Numbered from the stretch's first letter, positions 1-6,582 are shown. The stretch is DNA of 10,225 nt from an uncultured Eubacterium sp. (GCA_910580075.1 CAJTVR010000041.1:1-10225); one strand, 5' to 3'. The notes: a model not told the origin generated them from the sequence alone. Numbers and translations: made by a program.

Positions 1-10
1 TTTTTGCCAT
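1..10 (-). CDS. Start of an unidentified minus-strand gene (partial)
   Basis: Only the first three codons (Met-Ala-Lys) and one further base are inside the window. The start is well supported: on the minus strand an AAGGAGG ribosome binding site at 19-25 precedes the ATG (8-10) with a spacing of 8 bases, and a perfect TATAAT lies at 37-42. The product cannot be named from three residues. Its position directly beside a truncated integrase, with an abrupt base-composition change near 180, makes a gene of an inserted mobile element plausible, but this is inference. Confidence 0.55.
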
Positions 11-66
11 TATAGCTGCCTCCTTGATTCTCTTTGATTATACATCAAATCCTTGAGTATAAGGTG

Positions 67-114
67 TCAGCTAAAAGTGTACAACATCAGTTTTACTAAA
101 TCATTTGTATCCAT
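67..114 (-). CDS. Possible 15-residue leader ORF
   Basis: A short minus-strand ORF starting at the ATG at 112-114 reads Met-Asp-Thr-Asn-Asp-Leu-Val-Lys-Leu-Met-Leu-Tyr-Thr-Phe-Ser and stops at TGA (67-69). It has a purine-rich ribosome binding site (AGAGGTG, 121-127) six bases upstream, and an extended -10 element just before that. It lies 56 bases upstream of the start of the partial gene at 1-10. It could be a leader peptide, the broken N-terminus of a longer protein, or chance. I do not recognise the peptide. Confidence 0.3.
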   Translation of the reverse strand: MDTNDLVKLMLYTFS

Positions 115-132
115 AAAATTCACCTCTTTTTG

Positions 133-141
133 AGTATATCA
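133..141 (-). promoter_or_regulatory. Extended -10 promoter element, minus strand
   Basis: Read on the minus strand, TGATATACT is a TGn extended -10 (TATACT matches 5 of 6 consensus bases). No convincing -35 is present 17 bases upstream. It would start transcription around position 126, directly before the 15-codon ORF and the gene at the left edge. Confidence 0.35.
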
Positions 142-180
142 TAAATTTTACGGATTTACAGCAACAAAGTTAGTGCATAT

Positions 181-693
181 GGGGAGCCGCCCAGGTATGA
201 GAAGGTGATAGACGGATACACGGGCTTCCTGTTTCTGGATAAGGACTGCAACCCGCTGGTGGCAATGCACTGGGAGCACCGCTTCAACCACATGGTCAAG
301 AGGTATAACGATATCTACCGGGTGCAGATGCCGAACATCACGCCGCACGTATGCCGCCATACCTACTGCAGCAACATGGCGAAATCCGGCATGAATCCGA
401 AGACGCTGCAGTACCTGATGGGGCACAGTGACATCGGAGTGACGCTGAACACATATACACATCTTGGGCTTGAGGATGCAACAGATGAGCTGAAACGGAT
501 GGAGGAGCTGGTAGACGCAAGGAAAGAACTTGGAAAAGACGAAAGAGGAAAAGCCGGTGTCACAGAAGATGTTCCGGGCGATTTGACTAGGAAAATGATA
601 AGGCGCTCTGCTTCGGCGGGGCGTTTCTTTTTTGTATCATTTTATTTCAATTTATGTTATGATAATGCAGTACTGGTACAAACAAATTTTTGA
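181..693 (+). pseudogene. Truncated Tn916-family tyrosine recombinase (integrase) remnant
   Basis: This frame encodes the C-terminal catalytic half of a Tn916/Tn1549-type integrase, which cuts and rejoins DNA through a tyrosine nucleophile. Counting from the GTG at 205, the visible active-site residues are His48 and Arg51 (TPHVCRHTY), His74 (LMGHSD) and Tyr84 (NTYTH). The N-terminal arm-binding and core-binding domains, the first catalytic Arg and probably the catalytic Lys are missing. The frame only extends back to a stop at 142-144, and integrase-like sequence begins near 181, where AT-rich DNA changes abruptly to GC-rich. The 3' end is also odd: the frame runs through a terminator hairpin to TGA at 691-693, while the neighbouring frame has stops just before the hairpin, so a late frameshift probably removed the original stop. 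Full-length family members have about 400 residues. It should be inactive in recombination. Confidence 0.85.
604..633 (+). terminator. Rho-independent terminator of the integrase remnant
   Basis: An 8-bp stem (604-611 with 616-623, two G-U pairs) is closed by a TTCG tetraloop and followed by TTTCTTTTTT. This is a textbook intrinsic terminator. It lies inside the degraded reading frame of the integrase remnant, which suggests that the original gene ended before it. Confidence 0.8.
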
Positions 694-732
694 TACTACA
701 AATAATGTAGTAAACTATATTACAGTAATATA
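690..732 (+). promoter_or_regulatory. Putative promoter with two palindromic operators
   Basis: Two perfect inverted repeats sit side by side upstream of the cyclase-like gene. TACTACA-aataa-TGTAGTA occupies 694-712, and TATATTAC-a-GTAATATA occupies 716-732. A -35-like TTGATA (690-695, 5 of 6) and a -10-like TATATT (716-721, 5 of 6) flank the first palindrome with a 20-bp spacer. An overlong spacer containing an inverted repeat is the layout of MerR-type promoters. No MerR gene is in the window, so regulation by such a protein is only an inference. Confidence 0.4.
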
Positions 733-753
733 AAGTTGGAATGGAGTCGAAAA

Positions 754-1437
754 ATGGAACAAAAATATAGGACTAAATCAGCAGTAGTAGCATTTATCGA
801 TGTATTAGGTTCATCGGAGGCTATAAAAAACAATGTAAATGAATCCCTAAATGCAATACATACAGCATATGATGAGACTATAATAGAATTTAGAAAATTT
901 CATTCGAGGTTTATGAATGAACCTAAAATAGATATATTTTCTGATAATATTATCTTGTCAAATGAGATTGTAGAAGGGGAAGAGGAAAGAGCCTTTTTCT
1001 CAGTTATATTTTTTAGTGCATTGTTGCAGATGAATATGTGGGTAAATGATCTGCTGGTTAGAGGCGGTATATCATGTGGGGATTTTTTCTCAGATGATAG
1101 AATGATATGGGGAAATGCTTTAATAAGAGCATATAAACTGGAAGGCCAGATTGCAATTTATCCAAGGATAATTGTTGAGCCGGAAATAGCAGATATAATT
1201 AAATTAATGATGAAACCTGATAAAGGAAGATTGTTGTGTGAAGATTTTGATGGAATATATTTTATAGATCCATTTGGAACAAATCAAAAAGAATCAGGTT
1301 TATATTTGGTTGATCAATTTATTGATGCTAATACAATCAGATTAAGGAATAGCCAGGGTAATCTAAAGATTTATCAAAAAATAAACTGGCTGCAGCAATA
1401 CTTTTGTGAAAAGCGTAAGGAAATGATAGATACATAA
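754..1437 (+). CDS. Orphan class III nucleotidyl-cyclase-like protein
   Basis: The 227-residue protein shows the motif order of a class III adenylate/guanylate cyclase palm domain. An FIDVLG motif carries the first metal-ligand candidate Asp16, IFSDN carries the second, Asp64, RGGISCGDFF (103-112) resembles the RIGIHTG strand, and IWGNALIRAYKLE (118-130) resembles the WGdxVNxAxRxE helix. In that helix the usual transition-state Asn and Arg positions are Ile124 and Lys128, so activity is uncertain. No membrane segment or second domain is visible. The ATG at 754 is chosen because GGAG at 743-746 is 7 bases upstream; an in-frame TTG at 736 lacks such a site. The gene is strikingly AT-rich (15 G+C in 60 bases at 901-960) beside a GC-rich integrase remnant, suggesting transfer. 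Pycsar antiphage cyclases share this fold class, but no effector gene is adjacent. Cyclase-like identity is fairly likely; the biological role is unknown. Confidence 0.6.
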   Translation: MEQKYRTKSAVVAFIDVLGSSEAIKNNVNESLNAIHTAYDETIIEFRKFHSRFMNEPKIDIFSDNIILSNEIVEGEEERAFFSVIFFSALLQMNMWVNDLLVRGGISCGDFFSDDRMIWGNALIRAYKLEGQIAIYPRIIVEPEIADIIKLMMKPDKGRLLCEDFDGIYFIDPFGTNQKESGLYLVDQFIDANTIRLRNSQGNLKIYQKINWLQQYFCEKRKEMIDT

Positions 1438-1482
1438 AAGTTCATGTTTATAAAAGCCGGACCTTATGCTAAAATATCCAGA

Positions 1483-1509
1483 GTAGTAAAACACCCCGCC
1501 TTTTACTAC
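1483..1509. repeat. Perfect 9-bp inverted repeat, possible terminator
   Basis: GTAGTAAAA (1483-1491) and TTTTACTAC (1501-1509) form a perfect stem around a C-rich 9-base loop, followed by GTTTT. It lies 45 bases after the cyclase-like gene and might end its transcript, although the stem is AT-rich for a terminator. A 9-base direct repeat ACTACGTTT follows (1505-1513 and 1516-1524). Confidence 0.4.
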
Positions 1510-1659
1510 GTTTTGACTACGTTTCACGGCCTCAATACGCCGCATTCTGCCCCATTTTGCCAAATCTGTGATATTTTTAACAATCTTACCGCAAACTACG
1601 ACCCGCGCAAAACGCCGCAAAACACGGCAAATCAGCGCAATAAAGGAGGAAAAACCACA

Positions 1660-2112
1660 ATGATAAAAATACTTTTCATCTGCCACGGCAACATCTGCCG
1701 CAGCCCAATCGCCGAATACGTAATGAAAGACCTAATCCAAAAAAAACATTTAGAATCCAGTTACGAAATAGCCTCAGCCGCTACCAGCACAGAAGAAATC
1801 GGCAATCCAGTATATCCGCCAGCCAGGGAAGAATTAAGACGTCATGGCATCAGCTGCAGCGGTCACCATGCAAGGCAGGTCACAAAAGCAGATTATGATT
1901 ATTACGACTATCTGATAGTTATGGACCGCATGAATCTGCGGAACTTAAACCGTATTATTGGCAGCGACCCGCAGGGAAAGGTAAGCAAACTGCTCAGTTT
2001 TGCCGGGCTTTCAGGAGATATTGAAGATCCGTGGTATACAGGAGCGTTTGATGAGGTATACGATCAGATTTTAGAAGGATGCAGTGCGCTGCTTAAACAG
2101 ACAGAAAAATAG
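1660..2112 (+). CDS. Low-molecular-weight protein tyrosine phosphatase
   Basis: This is a 150-residue cytoplasmic phosphatase of the LMW-PTP family, which removes phosphate from tyrosine (or arginine) side chains through a cysteinyl-phosphate intermediate. The P-loop CHGNICRS at residues 8-15 gives C-X5-R with nucleophile Cys8 and Arg14. The general acid is Asp123 in the DPWYTG loop. The length is normal for the family. The ATG at 1660 is chosen because AAAGGAGGA at 1642-1650 lies 9 bases upstream and the P-loop must sit near the N-terminus; the frame is open back to 1444 but that part has no family resemblance. The first roughly 45 codons are C-rich and G-poor, while the rest of the gene is not, an intragenic change in composition. 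Relatives act in bacterial tyrosine-phosphate signalling, exopolysaccharide control or stress (YwlE-like arginine phosphatases). The substrate here is unknown. Confidence 0.92.
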   Translation: MIKILFICHGNICRSPIAEYVMKDLIQKKHLESSYEIASAATSTEEIGNPVYPPAREELRRHGISCSGHHARQVTKADYDYYDYLIVMDRMNLRNLNRIIGSDPQGKVSKLLSFAGLSGDIEDPWYTGAFDEVYDQILEGCSALLKQTEK

Positions 2113-2289
2113 ATGAAAATGTTTCCAAACTGTGAAATTTAGATTAAATTGTCTTAATATCCAAAAAAAGTCATCCTGTATTTCGGATAAAATAAGAGAG
2201 ACTTTAATTCTGAGCACAACATCATTAAGCAGTACTTTCAAATTTAAAAGATAATTTTTCAGAATACAGTTAAGGAGATGGATACAGGA

Positions 2290-4461
2290 ATGAGGAAAAC
2301 AGAAATGAAGAAAAAGATATGTGCAGGACTTCTGACAGCAGCCACAGCTTTTAGCCTGCTGTCAGGGCCGGCCGTAATATATGCGCAGGCACAGGACCAG
2401 GACGTGGAAGTTCCTGAGCTGGAAGAAGGCACTTATGTCAGGGGACAGGCGCTGGTGTCTATGACGACAACACAGGCTGCAGCTTTGACAAAAGAAGGAA
2501 CAGCCAGTTTTGACCAGGATATTGAGGTTGAAGAGTGCTGGGAGTTTGGTGCCGCGCAGGGAGCTGGTTCTGACCGGATCAAAGATTATGTGGCGCTTGT
2601 AAGTTCTGATGAATATACGACTGAGGAACTGATGGAGATTGTTTCACAAAAGTACTATGTAGATGCAGTTGCACCAAACAGTTATGCGCATCTGTGTGAT
2701 TCTGGAAAAGATACACTGTCGGATTATCAGTGGTACCTGGATGGTACAGGGGCATTGGAAACTGTCAGCAGCGGCATTCAGTTTTCCAACATGAAGGCAG
2801 AACCGTCAGCACAGCCTGTTGTAGCAGTGATTGATACAGGAGTGGATTATACAAATGAAGATATCAGGGAGTCCATGTGGGTAAATCCTTATAAAGATCA
2901 GGGACTTGACGGTATTTATGGATATGATTTTGCAAATGAAGACGATGATCCCATGGATACATTTGGCCATGGCACGCATTGTGCAGGGGTGATTGCGGCC
3001 GGGCAGAATAACGGGACTGGTATTACCGGAATCAGCAATGCGAAGATTATGGCATTAAAAGTCGCAAAGGATGGAGAGGATACGTTTGATACAGCTGGCG
3101 TGGTGAGTGCTTTTGAGTATATTATTAAAGCACAGCAGCTGGGAGTATGGGTGACCGCTGTGAACTGTTCCTGGGGCGGAGGCCATGATACCGGTGCTGT
3201 ACTGGATACGCTGATAGATAAAATGGGCAGAAACGGTGCTCTGACTGTATTTGCAGCAGGAAATGATGCCATAAACTGGGATGCGGTTGCTGTGCCGATG
3301 CGTCAGACCCCGTATGATTTGAAAAGTGATTATGTTGTAATTGCGGGTGCAAGTGATGAAAATGATGACAGAGTGTATTTTTCGGATTATGGAAATACGC
3401 AGGTGGATCTGTTTGCACCAGGGGCAAATATACTTTCTACTATACATGAAGCGAAGTTTCTGCCGCAGTTTTGGGAAAAAGAGAAACGTGAACGGATGAC
3501 TTCCTATTATAATACGCTCAGCAGTGCAGATGGCCTGTATACAGCGGCAGAAATAAATGGTCTGGATTCAGATTATACAGTGCGTCTTAGCTATGAACCG
3601 TATACTGGATTTTCTGATAAGGCGGACGGATGTCTGAAATATACAGTGAAAAATAACCGCAGGCCGGTTTATCCAGCCGCTGATGATGAAGCGCTTTTTA
3701 TCAATGATAAGGAACAGGCTGGATTTATTTATCTGGATGTTACTTCCTGGAATCTGGATACAGATAAGACTTATTATATCAGCTGTCTGATGGCTGATAA
3801 CGACGGAGAGGGTACACCGGTATGGGAAACGGCTCAAAAGGTGAGCACACCGGAAAATTCCAGGTTTATTTCAGCAGGAGGAAAGACATATCTTGCTCTG
3901 ATTGGAATCAGTACCAGGAACACCAGGCCGGCAGTTTATTATATTGACAACATAGCGGTGTCTGTTGCTGATCCAAATGAGGAGGAGTTTGAAAAATGTG
4001 ATCTGATGTCAGGTTCTTCCATGGCAGGCCCGATGGTGACGGCTGCAGTGGCAGTACTTAGCGCAGCGAATCCGTTTCTGGATGCAGCAGGCATCCGCAG
4101 TCTTTTGATGGAATGTACAAGGGATTCGGATACACTGGAAAATGCCTGTGTGACAGGCGGAGTTTTGGATTTGTCTAAAGCTGTTGTTCAGGCATCAGAG
4201 CTAAAGCTGAATAAAACATCGGCAAAGGTACGCTATGGAAAAACGCTCCAGCTGAAAGCCACTTTAGTGCCTGACAATGTTACGAATGCGAATGTGAAAT
4301 GGACATCCAGCAATACCAGATATGCGTCTGTATCTTCCAGCGGAAAAGTAACGGTCAAAAAGGCCGGGATTGGAAAACAGGTTAAAATTACAGCAGTAAC
4401 AGAGGATGGGACGAAGCTGAAAAAGACCTGTACCGTGAAAATTATAAAAGCTGCACAGTGA
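2290..4461 (+). CDS. Secreted subtilisin-family (S8) serine protease with Ig-like domain
   Basis: About 723 residues. A signal peptide (MKKKICAGLL then a hydrophobic stretch ending near YAQAQ) sends it out of the cell. Numbered from the ATG at 2290, the catalytic triad is Asp182 (VIDTG), His227 (HGTHCAG) and Ser577 (GSSMAGP), with oxyanion Asn325 (AAGND). About 110 residues before the catalytic domain could be a propeptide. Between Asn325 and Ser577 there is an extra segment of about 180 residues (roughly 390-570) that looks like a beta-sandwich and ends in YYIDNIAVS. The last 85 residues resemble a bacterial Ig-like group 2 (Big_2) domain (KLNKTSAKV, VKWTSSNTRYASVSSSGKVT). I prefer the ATG at 2290, since the AAGGAG at 2272-2277 directly abuts the earlier ATG at 2278; the ATG at 2305 is also possible. 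Likely an extracellular or wall-associated protease; its substrate is unknown. Confidence 0.92.
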   Translation: MRKTEMKKKICAGLLTAATAFSLLSGPAVIYAQAQDQDVEVPELEEGTYVRGQALVSMTTTQAAALTKEGTASFDQDIEVEECWEFGAAQGAGSDRIKDYVALVSSDEYTTEELMEIVSQKYYVDAVAPNSYAHLCDSGKDTLSDYQWYLDGTGALETVSSGIQFSNMKAEPSAQPVVAVIDTGVDYTNEDIRESMWVNPYKDQGLDGIYGYDFANEDDDPMDTFGHGTHCAGVIAAGQNNGTGITGISNAKIMALKVAKDGEDTFDTAGVVSAFEYIIKAQQLGVWVTAVNCSWGGGHDTGAVLDTLIDKMGRNGALTVFAAGNDAINWDAVAVPMRQTPYDLKSDYVVIAGASDENDDRVYFSDYGNTQVDLFAPGANILSTIHEAKFLPQFWEKEKRERMTSYYNTLSSADGLYTAAEINGLDSDYTVRLSYEPYTGFSDKADGCLKYTVKNNRRPVYPAADDEALFINDKEQAGFIYLDVTSWNLDTDKTYYISCLMADNDGEGTPVWETAQKVSTPENSRFISAGGKTYLALIGISTRNTRPAVYYIDNIAVSVADPNEEEFEKCDLMSGSSMAGPMVTAAVAVLSAANPFLDAAGIRSLLMECTRDSDTLENACVTGGVLDLSKAVVQASELKLNKTSAKVRYGKTLQLKATLVPDNVTNANVKWTSSNTRYASVSSSGKVTVKKAGIGKQVKITAVTEDGTKLKKTCTVKIIKAAQ

Positions 4462-4481
4462 TATGAAGTGCAGACGGTGAC

Positions 4482-4534
4482 AATCTGCTCCCTTTTGCAG
4501 GATAAAGACAGCCTGTGCAGGGAGCAGATTTTTT
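4482..4534 (+). terminator. Strong intrinsic terminator after the protease gene
   Basis: A perfect 12-bp stem pairs 4482-4493 (AATCTGCTCCCT) with 4519-4530 and can extend inward through GCAGG with CCTGT. It is followed by six T (4529-4534). It lies 20 bases after the protease stop. Confidence 0.88.
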
Positions 4535-4700
4535 GCATGAGAAAGGGAAGAGCAGGAGCGTATTTGAAAAATAAGGGCGGTTGTATCATTCACTGAAAGT
4601 ATTGGCTGCCCGGACGCCAAAGAGAGCATCTGTTACTTGCGATGTTCCGCCTGCAAAAAAGAAAGGAAAAGTAATCAGGAAGAAAAGACAGCAGAAATAC

Positions 4701-4729
4701 TTGTACTCTTCAGTCAAAATGAATATAAT
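4701..4729 (+). promoter_or_regulatory. Candidate sigma-A promoter of the DUF1653 gene
   Basis: A perfect TATAAT at 4724-4729 is preceded, with a 17-base spacer, by TTGTAC at 4701-4706, which is a weak -35 (only TTG matches). It is 65 bases upstream of the start codon at 4795. The rest of 4535-4794 shows no gene I can support. Confidence 0.45.
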
Positions 4730-4794
4730 AGATATGGTGTGAGCTGCCAGGTATTTAGCAGACTGCTCATATTAGATAGAAGGAAGGGTGATAA

Positions 4795-5916
4795 ATGGAG
4801 AATATACCAGCGCCAGGAGAGATTTACAGATATTTATCAGATAAAGTATACCAGGTTGTTACTACCGCCACACATGCAGAGTCGCAGGAATATATGGTTG
4901 TATATCAGGCTATGTTTGAAGATTTTGGTGTGTATGTGCTGCCTTTGTCCCGTTTTAAAAGAATGTTTCAAAAATATGAGAAAAAAAATCTGGAACGGCA
5001 GGAGAATCCGGTAAAGAAAGAAAATGGCGGGTCCAAAGAGAGTGCACAGCTGAAAAGCGGTCCGCAACAGGAAGAAAACCTGGGACTGAAAGCCGATCCG
5101 CAACACAAAGATAATCTGGGAGGGAAGAAAAGTCTGGAATCAGGACAAAATCCGGAATGGGGACAGAACCCGGAACAAGGGAAAAAAGAACCAGGGAAAG
5201 ACCAGGAATGGAAGGAAAGCCAGGAACCGGGAAACAATCAGGTATCAGAGATAAAACAAAAACCGGAAGCAAATCTGAAGCTGAAAGAACATCCGGGAGA
5301 AAAAGAAACACTGGCGTCAAAAGGAAATGCGGGACTGGCAGGGAACCTGGAACAGACTTCAGATATGGAATTAAAAGGAGATCAGGAACTGAATGGGAAC
5401 CAGGAAAAGAAAGAACATCCGGAACCAGAAAAAAGTGCGGGCGAGAAAAGATGGTTCAGACCGGCAGAATATCCAAGACATATACAGGCTTTAGAGAAAC
5501 GGCTGGATTTTTTTGGAGAACGGCCGCATGTGCAAAGGCCGGCTGAGTCGAAACGCGCGTTCAGCCATAATGCAGCAGAAACAGACGATACCGGACCTTA
5601 TAGTGAAAGGCGCCGCCGCCAGATTGAAGAACGGGAACAGCGCAGAGGGCTGTTCCGTAAATCGGAAAGGCGTGAGACAGCGACAGAAGAGCTGCAGGCA
5701 AATCCATGTCTGCTGAAATTTTTAGAGGCTGATACATATGAAGAAAAATTTCATGTGTTAAATCAGATACAGGATGAAATCACGGATCGTCTCATTGATG
5801 ACATGGCAGTGGTGCTGGATGTTGTGATTCCAGAGGGGCCTTTAGCGAACCGTTATCATCAGCTCAAAGATGTCATTCTGACCAGGCAGAAGTATGAGAC
5901 ATCGCGTTTCCGCTGA
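4795..5916 (+). CDS. DUF1653-domain protein with hexapeptide-repeat linker
   Basis: The 373-residue protein has three parts. Residues 5-60 match the DUF1653 pattern (PGEIYRYLSDKVYQVV, HAES, YMVVYQAMFEDFGVYVLPLSRF), a small domain usually found alone in proteins of about 70-80 residues. Residues about 83-215 are charged low-complexity sequence with an approximate six-residue period rich in Lys, Gly, Asn/Asp, Gln and Glu, including GQNPEW-GQNPEQ. A basic region follows, and residues 305-373 form a compact, predicted helical C-terminal module (FLEADTYEEKF, DRLIDDMAVVLDVVIPEG) that I recall from Lachnospiraceae DUF1653 proteins. There is no signal peptide or membrane segment. The start is supported by the purine-rich AGGAAGGG at 4781-4788. 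The function of DUF1653 is unknown to me. The stop is 5 bases from the convergent CYTH gene. Confidence 0.85.
   Translation: MENIPAPGEIYRYLSDKVYQVVTTATHAESQEYMVVYQAMFEDFGVYVLPLSRFKRMFQKYEKKNLERQENPVKKENGGSKESAQLKSGPQQEENLGLKADPQHKDNLGGKKSLESGQNPEWGQNPEQGKKEPGKDQEWKESQEPGNNQVSEIKQKPEANLKLKEHPGEKETLASKGNAGLAGNLEQTSDMELKGDQELNGNQEKKEHPEPEKSAGEKRWFRPAEYPRHIQALEKRLDFFGERPHVQRPAESKRAFSHNAAETDDTGPYSERRRRQIEEREQRRGLFRKSERRETATEELQANPCLLKFLEADTYEEKFHVLNQIQDEITDRLIDDMAVVLDVVIPEGPLANRYHQLKDVILTRQKYETSRFR
5050..5440 (+). repeat. Degenerate 18/36-bp tandem repeats inside the DUF1653 gene
   Basis: Two adjacent 36-bp units (5050-5085 and 5086-5121) are identical at 29 of 36 positions and encode LKSGPQQEENLG and LKADPQHKDNLG. 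Beyond them the region continues as degenerate 18-bp (six-codon) units such as those for SGQNPE and WGQNPE, fading toward 5440. The strand is purine-rich, which also leaves the other forward frames largely open; those frames are not genes. Confidence 0.7.
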
Positions 5917-5921
5917 GGGAT

Positions 5922-6401
5922 TCAGGGCAGAAGAGCTCCTCTGCTCATCTCGCTGTTATGATAACGGCTGTCATAGGTAACATCTTCGCCGAACCAGTCC
6001 GGGGGAATAAAAGAATCAGCTTCACTTACAGAGGAAAATTCGACTTCTGCAAGTGTGATGCCTTCGAGTCTGCCGTGAAACAGATCCAGTTCAATCGTAT
6101 GTGTTTCATCAAACGGAATCATGTATCGGCTTTTGGTGATCAAAAGGCCGTCTGTTTTTTCGCGCAGATGAAGATAGGCTTCTTTGGAAAGAGGTATTTC
6201 AAATTCCTGATGAGCCATCATGCCGGAAGTTTTGCATGTCAGGAAATAGGTATCGTCCATCTGGCGTATGCGGACTGCCGGGTCTGTGCATAAGTAGCCC
6301 TGCTCGATTTCATGACAGGGATACTGCTCCAGGCTGTCCGGCAGCTGTTTTGGGATAAATTTACGTTCGATTTCCATGTGTGCCTGCTTTGTTTTTTCCA
6401 T
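5922..6401 (-). CDS. CYTH-domain triphosphate tunnel metalloenzyme
   Basis: A 159-residue cytoplasmic protein of the CYTH/TTM family, beta-barrel tunnel enzymes that hydrolyse inorganic triphosphate, thiamine triphosphate or similar compounds (a few are class IV adenylyl cyclases). The signature ExExK is E10-I-E12-R-K14. Other typical tunnel residues are visible: VRIR (Arg44, Arg46), Lys57, Lys90 and Arg92 (TKSRY), Glu104 and Asp106 (IELD), and Glu119 and Glu121 (AEVE). The set appears complete, so an active enzyme is expected; the substrate cannot be read from sequence. The start is fixed by AAGGAG seven bases before the ATG (6399-6401); the inner Met9 lies too close to the signature. It is transcribed toward the DUF1653 gene with only 5 bases between the two stops. 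Confidence 0.9.
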   Translation of the reverse strand: MEKTKQAHMEIERKFIPKQLPDSLEQYPCHEIEQGYLCTDPAVRIRQMDDTYFLTCKTSGMMAHQEFEIPLSKEAYLHLREKTDGLLITKSRYMIPFDETHTIELDLFHGRLEGITLAEVEFSSVSEADSFIPPDWFGEDVTYDSRYHNSEMSRGALLP

Positions 6402-6463
6402 GAAAGTTCTCCTTTTGCAGAATGGAAGACTGTGAAGAAATCCATCTGCCTGTTTTTATTTTG

Positions 6464-6492
6464 ACAATAACGGATATGGAGAAAAAAGTCAA
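6464..6492 (-). promoter_or_regulatory. Candidate sigma-A promoter of the CYTH gene
   Basis: On the minus strand TTGACT (6492-6487, 5 of 6) and TATTGT (6469-6464, 4 of 6) are separated by 17 bases, with AT-rich sequence upstream. It lies about 62 bases before the CYTH start codon. Confidence 0.55.
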
Positions 6493-6582
6493 TATATATG
6501 ACTGGATTTTCATAAAAGCGGGCTGCAGACCGGCTTCTGGCTGAACGGTAACAAAAGTCTGAAGCAGAAATATTAATTTTTG

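Noticed and set aside
1444..1659. N-terminal extension of the phosphatase from the upstream ATG
   Set aside because: The 72 extra residues have no family resemblance, and a strong ribosome binding site marks the start at 1660.
1363..1686. Minus-strand open frame of 107 codons overlapping the C-rich region
   Set aside because: It covers the ends of two well-supported plus-strand genes, has no clear ribosome binding site and matches no family I know. The G-rich minus strand explains its openness, although an intergenic repeat remains possible.
754..2112. Complete two-gene Pycsar-type system (cyclase plus neighbour)
   Set aside because: The next gene is a standard LMW tyrosine phosphatase 222 bases away with its own ribosome binding site, not a nucleotide-binding effector.
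5050..5440. CRISPR-like array
   Set aside because: The repeats are contiguous, degenerate and coding, with no unique spacers.
5157..5546. Second forward frame through the DUF1653 repeats
   Set aside because: It is open because the repeats are purine-rich and in multiples of three. It has no ribosome binding site, and the conserved domains lie in the other frame.
6461..6466. Plus-strand TTGACA as a -35 for DJ-1 or an RNA
   Set aside because: No acceptable -10 lies 16-18 bases downstream. The same area gives a better minus-strand promoter for the CYTH gene.
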